From Phytophthora hibernalis (taxonomy: Eukaryota > Oomycota > Peronosporomycetes > Peronosporales > Peronosporaceae): 64,000 nt of DNA. Each line of letters begins with the position of its first letter. The first letter of the stretch is position 1. Location: assembly GCA_012656075.1 (NCBI GenBank), contig JAAKBF010000368.1, forward strand, positions 118,001-182,000. Reading direction: 5' to 3'. Below, piece by piece: positions 33,890 through 42,682 of the stretch. The translations under genes were made by a program, and so were the position numbers. The notes beneath the pieces are model-generated. The model made no database searches. It saw only the letters and a list, made by a program, of their open reading frames with translations, and was not told where the DNA came from.

Positions 33890-34440
33890 TGTGGCGAGGC
33901 GGGTGAACGTACTTTCGTCCAGAGGTGTATAGAGCTTTCAGACCCTTTCTGAATGCGGATGACTAGAACCACTGAATGATAATATCACCCAGCGTGACGT
34001 GTGTCCTTGTGGCAACCCTGAAGGTATTGTTTACCTTCGGGTATGCCGAACTGCACCGCTTGAAATGAGTTGTTAGTTTACACGAACTGAATACAGGATG
34101 AGCACCGAGCTCCGCTAACCCACTGAACTAGGCAGCGAGGCACGACTGAATGAGGTGGACTACAGATAGATCTCCGTTCTGATAACCCAACAAAATTCAG
34201 AGTTCCAAATACAAATATACAGCCACAATAAATTCTTCTAGACCCTAAAGTGGGGGTCACTTCGCTAGTCTCACTTGGAGCTAGCACACAGAGTACTGGT
34301 CAACTCTGGATGAATTCTCACTCAATGCGCACCACGCACTTTGTAAGGGATAATCTTCTTCTTCACACACAAATACACTTCTTCTTCACACAGTAGCCAA
34401 TCAATCGAGTCTTAGGGGTGACTACTTCAACCACCTAACA
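33890..34440 (-). repeat. 5' LTR of Gypsy C
   Basis: 551 bp with TGTTAGG at its start (34,440, minus orientation) and GCCACA at its end (33,890), giving TGT..ACA termini, followed after 2 nt by the primer site. No second copy was found to confirm the borders. It holds a short tandem, ttcttcacacacaaatacac/ttcttcacacagtag, near 34,360-34,400. Confidence 0.55.
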
Positions 34441-34892
34441 CCGCAGGGTAATATTAAATAAAAGCCACTTAATGAGCAACGCGCAAATAGGGTTTGTGAG
34501 CAGACGGATCAGTCCAACCACACGAGCAGCCAGTCCCGCCTTATTCGAACTTGATCTTTGCGGGAGCCACGCAGCCAGACTCGTGTTCTGGCGCGGCTTT
34601 GAGCGTCCGTAGCTTCGCCCCGGGAATTGGTCCGGGCAGCTTGACCTCCACGCGGCACTAGACTCCGCAATTCCGCACTTCCTCGAGACCGTGTGTCTTG
34701 CTCTCGGCAAATTCAACTCTGTTTGTTGTTACCTATCTCCGCTATCTTTGGTCTGTTTTGTCTGTCTTACCTCCTATCTTCCGTCCGCTACCGCAGACTT
34801 TACTGGCTTTGACTTGATTTCACTATGTGAATGGATGATGGCGAACTTCTTGTACGCTCACACATCGTTGATGACGGTGCGCATCTGGGTAC
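34441..34892. other. No recognised gene
   Basis: Flank of the Gypsy C LTR. A + frame of 86 codons (34,691-34,951) runs into the inverted repeat that follows, and I see no motif in it. Confidence 0.4.
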
Positions 34893-35536
34893 AGGGCCAC
34901 ACATCATTTGATGATAATGACGCGTGGAAACAGTTCCATGAAAATATATAATGGAACCGACCCTACACCGAGTCCGACCTTTATCCAGGATGTCTCCGTC
35001 GATCTTTGCTCGTTCAGGTTATCTTCATGATTCTTGGTCGTTCAATATATAGTACATCTTCATCTTGGGGTGTGTTGGTTTTGGATTGGGAAGGTCATCG
35101 AGAGTATTCTCCATCCAGTGGAACCTCATCCAGTGAGATATAGCTTGTACTTAAATGTTCGAGTTAGTATGACTCACGGGCGGTCATGTGTGTGTTGGTG
35201 TTGGCATAATGCCATGGGGTTGCTGATGGATCTTGTTTGGTGCTTCAAGCCAAGTCAAGGCAGGCTGCTACTCGGGATACGTTCGCCGTGAGCACTTTAT
35301 ACCTTAGGTTGTCGTGTTGTCAGGGAATCAAGGGTCCGGACATGGTGTATTCTAATCTCAACGAATGAGGCCTCGTCCGATGGACACCTCCCGACCTATG
35401 GTCCCATATTGGCTTGCATATTTAGTCCACTTCACTCCCAACGGTCACTTGTCACACCTTACACACTGACGCCATACGGTATCTTTCTCCACTCATCCAG
35501 TCCAAATATTCCATCAGACAATCGAACTCGGCGGCT
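34893..35536 (+). repeat. Left copy of a 644-bp inverted repeat
   Basis: Reverse complement of 48,838-49,481 over its whole length, with only scattered substitutions and small indels. The match begins at agggccacacatcat and ends at ctcggcggct, and the flanks differ on both sides. An 85-codon frame inside (35,034-35,291) is the same in both copies, as expected from DNA identity alone, and has no motif. It lacks TG..CA ends, so an LTR origin is uncertain. Confidence 0.85.
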
Positions 35537-35639
35537 AGTCACCTTTCGATAATGATCTAACGACAGGGTATATATTTATGGAACCCGGGAAAAGGTCGTT
35601 TGTATCAGGTTTCTTCCTCACCCGTCCTAAAGTGAATAT

Positions 35640-35750
35640 ATGTGTTATGTGATACGTTGCCTGGAAGGCAAATGCCGAAGTGAGGTGATTTGTTTACTTG
35701 ACCTGCTCTGCTTGTCCTTCCTACTTTCTGCCTTGACCTCTATATTAACC
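35640..35750 (+). repeat. Dispersed repeat fragment, LTR-like
   Basis: The segment gtgatacgttgcctggaagg..tgccttgacctc matches the reverse complement of about 42,195-42,305 (gtgatgcgttgcgggaagg..ctgccttggctt), roughly 80% by eye. The other copy lies next to a minus-strand Copia integrase piece, so a Copia LTR end is a reasonable guess. The rest of 35,537-35,870 shows nothing else. Confidence 0.5.
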
Positions 35751-35869
35751 AGCCTCATGAATTGACCAATGGCGTTGCAGCCCGAACGGTACAGCCTTAA
35801 CCGTTCCACACCGTCCAAATGTACTCTGCTAGCCGTTCATGAGCGGGGCACAGATGCTCAACAATCCCA

Positions 35870-36510
35870 CTTATCGCTACTGCATGGTGACCTTGTCCTT
35901 GATGCCGGTAGCCTCACGCAGGTACTTCAATATCTTGGTCCCGAGTCCCTTCGTGATCATGCCAGCCAGTCGATGCTGTGTTGTCGACGTAGTCCATCGT
36001 GATCGTTCCGAGTTCCACGTTCTCGCGGATGAAGGGCTGGCATATATACACGTGCGTCCGATCCTGATATCCAGCGTTGCATGCCAATGAAAAGGCGCCT
36101 CGGTTGCCCACCCAGACAAACGTTCCTCCCACTTGCTCGCGACCCGTATCCTTCAGCATAGCTCGAACCCAACGTGCATAGACTTAGCGATATGCACTCG
36201 ACTTCTGCAGAGTTGAGTGCAACCATCATCTTGTACTACGACTTGAATACCACTGGAGCATTCCCAATCTTCTCCATTGCACCCGACACTGAACGTCTGT
36301 CTTCAATGTTGCCGCCCCAGTCAGCCTCCGTAATCGCTTCGACCGAAGCGTTCCCAGAGCCACCTTGATACTCGAAGCTATGTTCACAAGTCGACTTGAC
36401 GTAACGTAGAGCTCGAATAGATGCTTTCCAGGCAAACAACCTGTTGAACCTGACCACGCCACTTCTTGTCGGCGTGGAATTACTTCATCGGAGTTGGCAG
36501 GGCTCATCAA
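35870..36510 (-). pseudogene. Copia B RNase H and C-terminus
   Basis: Minus-strand motifs: IRALRYVKSTCEHSFEYQGG, then VEAITEADWGGNIEDRRSVS (catalytic Asp) and GAMEKIGNAPVVFKS (36,236-36,457). Next come MVALNSAEVECISLSLCT (Glu), VWVGNRGAFSLACNAGYQDR, HFIRENVE-type sequence and MITKGLGTKILKYLREATGI near 35,890. This is a complete Copia RNase H order with at least three frameshifts. The reverse transcriptase that should precede it (above 36,510) is missing. Confidence 0.8.
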
Positions 36511-36673
36511 GCAAGAAGCATCGTGACTAGGATTTGACCTGACAAGATATTCAACACATTCGGTGAGGATTGGGGGAAATACAAAGTTGTTGAACGCTCC
36601 TGCGGACAGGATGGTGATAAAAATCTGGGTCGATGGCTATCCAGTGCCTTCGAAGAATACCCAGTTCTCTCTG

Positions 36674-36855
36674 AAATCGAGCCTCGGCACAGTTATGAGC
36701 ATCAATGAATCATCAACTCAAGCTTTCGCACAGTTGTTACAAATCGCACCGACTCGAGCTTCGGCATAGTCGTGTGCATTCTGAGTCATCAACTCGAGCC
36801 TTGCACAGTCGAGGCCAACTAAGCACCGACTCTAGCTTTGGGACAGTCGCGAGCC
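36674..36855. repeat. Degenerate tandem repeat, about 38 bp, five copies
   Basis: The core (a/g)actcgagc(t/c)t(c)ggcacag starts at about 36,674, 36,715, 36,751, 36,791 and 36,828, spacing 36-41 bp. Copies differ by several bases. It lies between the dead Copia B and a DIRS fragment and resembles enhancer-like subrepeats found in LTRs or leaders, though no function can be read from it. Confidence 0.6.
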
Positions 36856-36984
36856 CAGCAATGATCGTTGCTTGCCAACAACATTCCAGTATGACATCAG
36901 GGTGCAGACTGGCACATTATTTTGGGGCGCTGTCACTCCGCACCTTAATATCATAGTCCCACTGCGGAAGTGTTGATTGTTGGG

Positions 36985-37120
36985 AAGGAGTGGTTTCTAT
37001 ATTCGAAGGGCCCCAGAAGAAGAAAGCGTCGTTTCCCGATCGCATTGAGGCAGTTAGGAAACCACTTCGACATCAGTCATCTAGAGAGCTCTCAATCACT
37101 TTTCTTTTCTTCGCTCTTTG
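36985..37120 (+). repeat. Short DIRS fragment, + strand
   Basis: About 135 bp match the reverse complement of 41,590-41,715, the beginning of the DIRS reverse transcriptase region. One frame reads KKKASFPDRIEAVRKPLRHQ and SSRELSITFLFFAL, parallel to the coding strand at 41,590-41,715. Identity is roughly 75-80% by eye. It is a separate, older or more diverged copy in opposite orientation to the main DIRS element. Confidence 0.6.
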
Positions 37121-37429
37121 ACCAATCCGCCACTTTGCAGTCTAATCTCATATTGCACGTTTACCCCACCGCCGTAGTGTTGACTGTTGGAAACGAACTG
37201 TGTATGACGGGGTACAGATGCTCAACAGTTTCAGGTGTTTGTTCCTCGGGTGGGCTGTATTTAGCATGGATGCTTCCTAAGCCAAGGTGTTACGGTCGAT
37301 GAAGCTGAACGAGGGTGAAGTGGGTTGTATATATGCCACTTGGGAACACACTGACATAAACAATAAAATGTACGCGCAACGGAATTCTAGTTCCTGTCGT
37401 CGCAGCTTGGAAATATAATATCATCTATG

Positions 37430-38736
37430 TGACCAACAACGGTAACGTAGAAAACGTTCCTCCACGAGTGGATCGCAAACCTGTCTTGGACAAGCCCGTG
37501 GGATATGTCAAGGAACCTGTTCAAGATGGCCAGGATGTTGAAATGGATGTGGTGGGATCTGAGTTGGAGGTCAACCAACCCTAACTACGGATTCGAGAGG
37601 TCTCGAGCTGGTTGAGTATCATCCGCCACCGCAAGCGTTCAATGATGACCGTTTGGTGTTTTACCGAGGCGTTCCGTTTGACACGATCACGTGAGCCAGT
37701 GTTTCTATTGGAGAACGGTTCCGAAGAAGCACATCAGTCGTAAAGGAGCGCCGGGCCTCCAACTCCGAAGCGGGCCAGTATCGTCGAAGATGGCTTGCTT
37801 GCTGAGGCTGTATTGCCTTATGATGTGGGTATTGACGGCGCTCCGGACACGCCGAATTCGTATGTAGAAAGTTGTGTAAGTGATGAAGCAGCGGAATGGT
37901 GTCGAGCAATGGACGCGAAGCTACTCTCTCATGCCTGGAACGGTACGTGGACGCTTGTTCCACGTGGAACGTCAACCCGTTCGATCGGGTGTCGTTGTGT
38001 GTTTTTCAAGCAACTTGAAGAGCACGGTCGAGTGATGCGATACAAGGCCAGGCTGTCTTACAGTGGTTCAAGCATAAGTTTAAGATATACGTCTTTGAAA
38101 ATTACTCCCGGTTACACAAATGAACTCGATTCGAGTTGTACTACCAGAGTGCGTGATATACGGTTATGTAATGGAATAGTTGGACGCGGATACATCTTTT
38201 CTGAACAGTGGGTTGGTGGAACTTGTCTACAAGAGTTGCGGTGCGGACCAGTATGTGTACGTAAAGCGCACTGGAAACGGTTTAGTGGACGTCTGTCTGT
38301 ACGTGAACGACATGGACATTGCTGCGAAGACGACCGAAGAGATACGTAAAGTCAAAAACACGCTCAAGAACGCTTTCAAGATGAAGGGGTTGGGCGCGGT
38401 GGTGTTCATCTTGTGGATGGAGAGTAATCACGACAAGACTACCAGAAAAATCATTATCAACCAAACTCTTTGCATCGATGACGTACTGGAAAGCTTCAAC
38501 CAGCAAAACAAAATAGTTGAAAACCCGTGCACTTCAACGTAATGTTGTCGAACCTGCTGTTATCAACTACGAAGGAGGAACGATCTGAAATGTGGTCAAG
38601 ACCCTACCGTTCGCTCATCGGGCGTCTGATGTACATCACGACATGTACCCGACCGGACATATCGTATGTAGTGACGCAGTTGTCCCGTTTCCTCGAGAAC
38701 CCTGGTGTGCAACACGTAATTCTTGGTCACTTGTAG
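37430..38736 (+). pseudogene. Copia C reverse transcriptase remnant
   Basis: A linker (NVPPRVDRKPVLDKPVGYVK, 37,445-37,560) is followed by the RVT_2 start EAAEWCRAMDAKLLSHAWNG-like sequence and TLVPRGTSTRSIGCRCVFFK (37,880-38,010). The middle is scrambled, with the palm at 38,180-38,410: DADTSFLNSGLVELVY, then LYVNDMDIAAKTTEEIRKVK. The active-site box is YVND (38,300-38,311) in place of YVDD, so one catalytic Asp is lost. RSLIGRLMYITTCTRPDISY and VVTQLSRFLENP follow to 38,736. Several frameshifts. Confidence 0.8.
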
Positions 38737-39446
38737 ATCTAACGTACTGCTACCACGGGGTAAATAACTGGATCGCCAGACTGATGTAAAAATCTGAGCT
38801 CCTCACGACCGTTCTGATTATTCTTCGCGCCGGAACGCCGGATACTGACCATTCGAGCATGACGAGGCGCAACTTTTTCACCATGTACATTGAGAAATGC
38901 GATATATCCAAGTTGCAAAATGTAATCGTGATTTTGGATGCAGAAGTAGTCAGACTGTCTCAATAAAAAAGGACGCTAGAAGCAGCCCGCTCCAGAATTA
39001 TTGGTGCCGGCGTTGATCGAGATTCAACATATCTCGAGTAATGCGGAGTAAAAGCACCATAAGTGGTTGCTTCTGCGCACGGGGTCCGTGAAGCGCCAAA
39101 TTCCGCGAAGGAGAATTGCGTGACTGGTGTTAACGCCAAGATCGTATCCACTGCGGTTCCGGTAATACCAACGCACTGCACACAGCTTACCGCATATAGT
39201 CGAATAATGGTTGCCTTGTCGACTGTGATTCATGCCATCACCCCACAGCAAAGACCCAAATTGAGCTGCGTTTTTGTCTCCTTCCAGCCACACTGAATAA
39301 CGCATCAGGTCGCACTTATTCTCCCATTGCCGCCACACTCGTGCATAATTATCAGTTGACGTTGTTTCTAGAGAGTCTGCGCGCAATAAAACTCCCAAAG
39401 TTTCAAGGGATTCCTCAAATCGGCGGGTGCAAATACCTGCGTCCAA
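38737..39446 (-). pseudogene. DIRS tyrosine recombinase, C-terminus missing
   Basis: Minus-strand N-terminal core-binding part (39,024-39,446): STDNYARVWRQWENKCDLMR, RQGNHYSTICGKLCAVRWYY, NTSHAILLRGIWRFTDPVRR. After a frameshift near 38,970 the catalytic half starts (38,739-38,963): MRQSDYFCIQNHDYILQLGY, with the first catalytic Arg in R-Q-S, and SIRRSGAKNNQNGREELRFL, HQSGDPVIYPVVAVR. It ends abruptly at 38,737, where + strand Copia C ends, so the H-x-x-R and Tyr boxes are lost. The enzyme would integrate a circular cDNA without duplicating the target. Confidence 0.75.
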
Positions 39447-39458
39447 GAACGAGAGTAG

Positions 39459-39790
39459 TTAGCAAATAATTATGGATCTGCGTTTGACTGCATCCGCAAA
39501 ACAACTTTCTTCCCCAGGTACGTGTTTGGCCGAGATGTCGATGTTGTGTTTGGCCTCCATCAGTGTCATCACACGGAGAAGAAGCTGGGCCAAACCATTA
39601 CGACTTGCTCGTTTGTTCGGCCACCTGACGGCAGATTGATTATCGATGCTAAATCGCACATGTCGAGGTTGTGAGTCTTTTGATACGCACTCTTTCCCCA
39701 GACAACAGCAGCAAACACCACGCTCATTAGTTCTCGGACATTTATGTCAAAACCGTTTTGCTTCTCTTTAACTTGTCAATCTCGCGCTTC
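39459..39790 (-). pseudogene. DIRS RNase H
   Basis: Minus-strand KQNGFDINVRELMS (39,720-39,765), VFAAVVWGKECVSKDSQPRH, then FSIDNQSAVRWPNKRASRNG with the catalytic Asp (SIDN), AQLLLRVMTLMEAKHNIDIS and AKHVPGEESCFADAVKR. The INVRELMS and DNxSAVxW..KRASRN boxes are diagnostic of DIRS-type RNase H. One frameshift separates it from the upstream DDDEKREIDKLK segment. Confidence 0.82.
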
Positions 39791-40130
39791 TCGTCGTCAT
39801 CAAACTTGATAAGGAGAATTTTTTTCTCGCGGTGAAGGCTGCACACAGACCCAGGTCGAAGGCATCCATGATAATACCAAAGTCGGCTTTCTCGCTCCCC
39901 ACAAAACGGTCGAATGAACTCCATTGAGGGGTGCAATATTTGAAACCACGAGAAACCAGCGAATGTTCTTCCGAACTTTATTTGTGATCGCAACTCGGGA
40001 GTAATAGTTAGCCGATCGATGAAGCGATGCGATACTCTGGAAAAAGACTGTTGTGGGACGAAATCATGTTGTGATGTGTACAAAACTTCCAAGCAGTCGA
40101 TCAAAATATAGATGAGAGGTGGGTGTAGCA
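39791..40130 (-). pseudogene. DIRS reverse transcriptase to RNase H linker
   Basis: The minus frame reads RVSHRFIDRLTITPELRSQI, ESRLWYYHGCLRPGSVCSLH and REKKILLIKFDDDEKREIDK, the part of DIRS pol between reverse transcriptase and RNase H. A piggyBac-like MITE separates it from the reverse transcriptase, so it is pushed about 700 bp away from its original neighbour. Confidence 0.65.
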
Positions 40131-40823
40131 TTAACCCCCATTCACCGTGCACATGTTGTACCCATTTCGTTTTAGACGCATACATATTCGATGTACATGC
40201 CTGGCTGTGTCCTAGTATATACGAATTTGTAATGTAGGGGAAAGGTTTATGTTTTCCTGTTATTTGTTTTTTTAGTATGGAAGCACACATGTGGCATGTA
40301 TGTGAGGCCTCGAAATAGGCTTGTTAGAAACAACTACATCTGAAACATGTATGCGGGTTGTACATACATCCGCCCCTTTTACCGGAGCCGGTGGACCATA
40401 TGCGAAGCCCATCTTAAAAGGCAGACAAAATATGACATGGAATGGACGAACGCAACAACAAAACGTAATACAATCACTGTTTTTATTCTCAATGTTTACT
40501 TCTTGGATCCGACACATCGCGATTTCTTGCTTTCGACTAGACACTGGTTGATGTTTAGTCCCGGCTTCACTTTATATGCAGACTTACTACCATGTATTTG
40601 CGAACCGGCTCCAGATACACCTTTCTCTTCATATTTTCCTGTGCATCGACCAACATAAACATGAAATGACTGACAGGTATTTTCATCTCTTTAAATGAAA
40701 ATTTGTATGGCCGTTCAGTAATTGCAAGCTTGTGCTATCATAAACGGCAAATCATGTACATCGGATATGTATGCCGATTTTTCAACAAACATATTGGGTA
40801 TGTATCCGTGAATGAGGGGTTAA
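40131..40823. mobile_element. TTAA-flanked piggyBac-like MITE inside DIRS
   Basis: TTAA stands at 40,131-40,134 and at 40,820-40,823. Just inside, the left end reads CCCCCATTCAC and the right end, reverse complemented, CCCCTCATTCAC. Imperfect terminal inverted repeats extend for about 75 bp, including cgcatacatat(t/c)cgatgtacatg in both arms. TTAA target plus a CCC start is the piggyBac signature. It has no transposase frame and is about 685 bp inside the TTAAs. It interrupts DIRS pol between reverse transcriptase and RNase H, so it inserted after the DIRS. Confidence 0.82.
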
Positions 40824-40829
40824 GCACTT

Positions 40830-41740
40830 AGCGTACCCTCAATCGATCCTTCTCAATTTTTCAGAGGACATTGTTAGAGTTTGATTTGTTAACGACCAAT
40901 TCCGCCCCAGCGCCTTTCCCTCTACAAACACGGAGGAGAATGGTTCCTCATTGTAATCTAGAGGATCCAGGATAGCGATCATCGCAAAGCGCAAGGATAT
41001 ATTTGCTTCAGGAAGTCGTGTACCAATGTCTGGCTCAGAACAAATATAGTCCTCGCACCAGACAACACTGGTAAATGCAAGGAGAACTGGATCCTCCTGA
41101 TCAGCTCCAGCTGGCACGGAGATGTGGTACAAATGCTTGATTCCGGACCCAATAATATCCTGAAGAATCTGTCCAGCCAAACGGACAGCTCAGGTCAATT
41201 ACGTGTATGGCGAGCTCGATAATGCTGCCAGCAAAATGACCGACGTAATCCGCGTGTATCCGAATGTGGCGAAAAGCGGTATGCACATCGCCAGTCATCA
41301 TTTTGATCAAATGTTCATCTTCCATCAACTTGACAAGCCGCTGGGCAATGACGGCTGCGCCTTCAAACTCAATATCTATTGAATCACCAGGTAACGTGTC
41401 ATCATTCACGGATGTGCCTAGGGAAACGCTAAATCGTGAATAATGCGAGCAACAATGTGCATATCCACAGTTCCTTTTGTCACAGCCCTAAACCGACTGC
41501 ATGTTACACCGTCCAAGGTAGAGAAAAGATCTACATCGAGAACCAAGTACTGATTGGCGTCTTGACCCTGTCGAAAGATTTTAGTAAGCACATTAAGCGA
41601 TCGAAGAGCAAAGAAAAGGAAAGTGAGAGGGAGCTCTCCTGACGACTGCTGTCGCAGTCGTTTCCTTACTGCCTCCATGCGATCGGGAATTGACGCTTTC
41701 TTTTCTGCGGATCTTTGCCCCTCTGAATATATAGAACCTT
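40830..41740 (-). pseudogene. DIRS reverse transcriptase
   Basis: Minus-strand: EAVRKRLRQQSSGELPLTF-type start, CSRFRAVTKGTVDMHIVARI, IHDLAFP, a stop at about 41,416, NDDTLPGDSID, then MMTGDVHTAFRHIRIHADYV with the first catalytic Asp and DLSCPFGWTDSSGYYWV. Then SVVWCEDYICSEPDIGTRLP, where relatives have a DD pair, so the first Asp is Glu here. FVEGKALGRNWSLTNQTLTM and SSEKLRRI end it at 40,845. At least one stop and one frameshift. Confidence 0.78.
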
Positions 41741-42389
41741 CTCCCAGATTGCATTAGGTCTGTGGAGAAGCAGATTGTGAGTATTTCGGTCCCGCGCCGC
41801 TGGGACGAAATGTGGTCGTTCGTCCACACTTCTAGGTTAGGTACAAATAATAAACGGTAGACCCGCATGCGGACTTAGTACTAGAGAGTACCGAATCCGG
41901 TCAATTTAGTGCCGGGTCCTCTCACCTTTACCAAATTCAGTGGCTCGGAAGGACCGAAAAGGTTGAGAGCCAGTAGGAAGGAGACCTCGGCTTTGGAAGG
42001 GAAGGCCGGACTTTAGGAATCCATCTGATAACAGAGTCGAATTGTCTTGGAAGTACACACACTCGTTTAAAGTATTGGGGTTTGTATTGGCCCATACTTA
42101 AATTTAGCAATATACTATCCTTGCATAGCGATCCCATTAAATCTGAGATCTACCCTACCACAGGACCGTGGAATACTATTGGTCGAGGCATGTGGGTGGC
42201 TAAGATTGAAGCCAAGGCAGTCAGTAGGAAGGATTAGTAAAGCAGGCGAAGTAAAATATTTAACTCACTTCGGAATTTGCCTTCCCGCAACGCATCACAT
42301 TAATAGAAACTCTTTGACTCGCGCTTTGTCCTCTCCACATCGCTAATATGAGTGTACCCCTGAGACTCAAACACACGCATGTGGTCCAT
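41741..42389. other. Flank of DIRS, mostly uninterpreted
   Basis: 41,741-41,870 may hold the DIRS pol start (ERFYIFRGAKIRRKESV-like sequence on the minus strand). At about 42,195-42,305 lies the reverse-complement partner of the repeat at 35,640-35,750. No other feature was seen. Confidence 0.4.
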
Positions 42390-42682
42390 TCAATGTTTTA
42401 TTTTGAAACCCAACTCATACAGTGTCACGTCCACGTGCGCCGTGTTGCCGGAACCGTTGATCGGGTAAACCGCTGTTCTTACAGTTTCGGCCCACCATTC
42501 CGTCGATACACCTATGTAGTGTAGCAGGCTTCGTGCCTTCTCGATAATTGTTCGGTTCATTCGTTCTGCCATTGCGTTCTGTTGAGGGCTGTACGGCACC
42601 GTTCTCTAGTGCACGATATCATTTCGGCGGCACATCTGAGCGACCGTCTTGCTCACGAACTCCATTCCATTATGACACGAAA
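42390..42682 (-). pseudogene. Copia D integrase fragment
   Basis: On the minus strand: HNGMEFVSKTVAQMCRRNDI, VH, a stop at about 42,607, RTVPYSPQQNAMAERMNRTI with the catalytic Glu, and EKARSLLHYIGVSTEWWAET to 42,390. Where relatives have SDNG at the second catalytic Asp, this copy reads C-H-N-G at the very edge of the fragment, so the junction or a mutation has removed the Asp. Only the last third of the core remains. Confidence 0.78.

Noticed and set aside
36674..36855. CRISPR-like direct repeats
   Set aside because: Repeats are degenerate and the spacing irregular, in a eukaryotic transposon setting.
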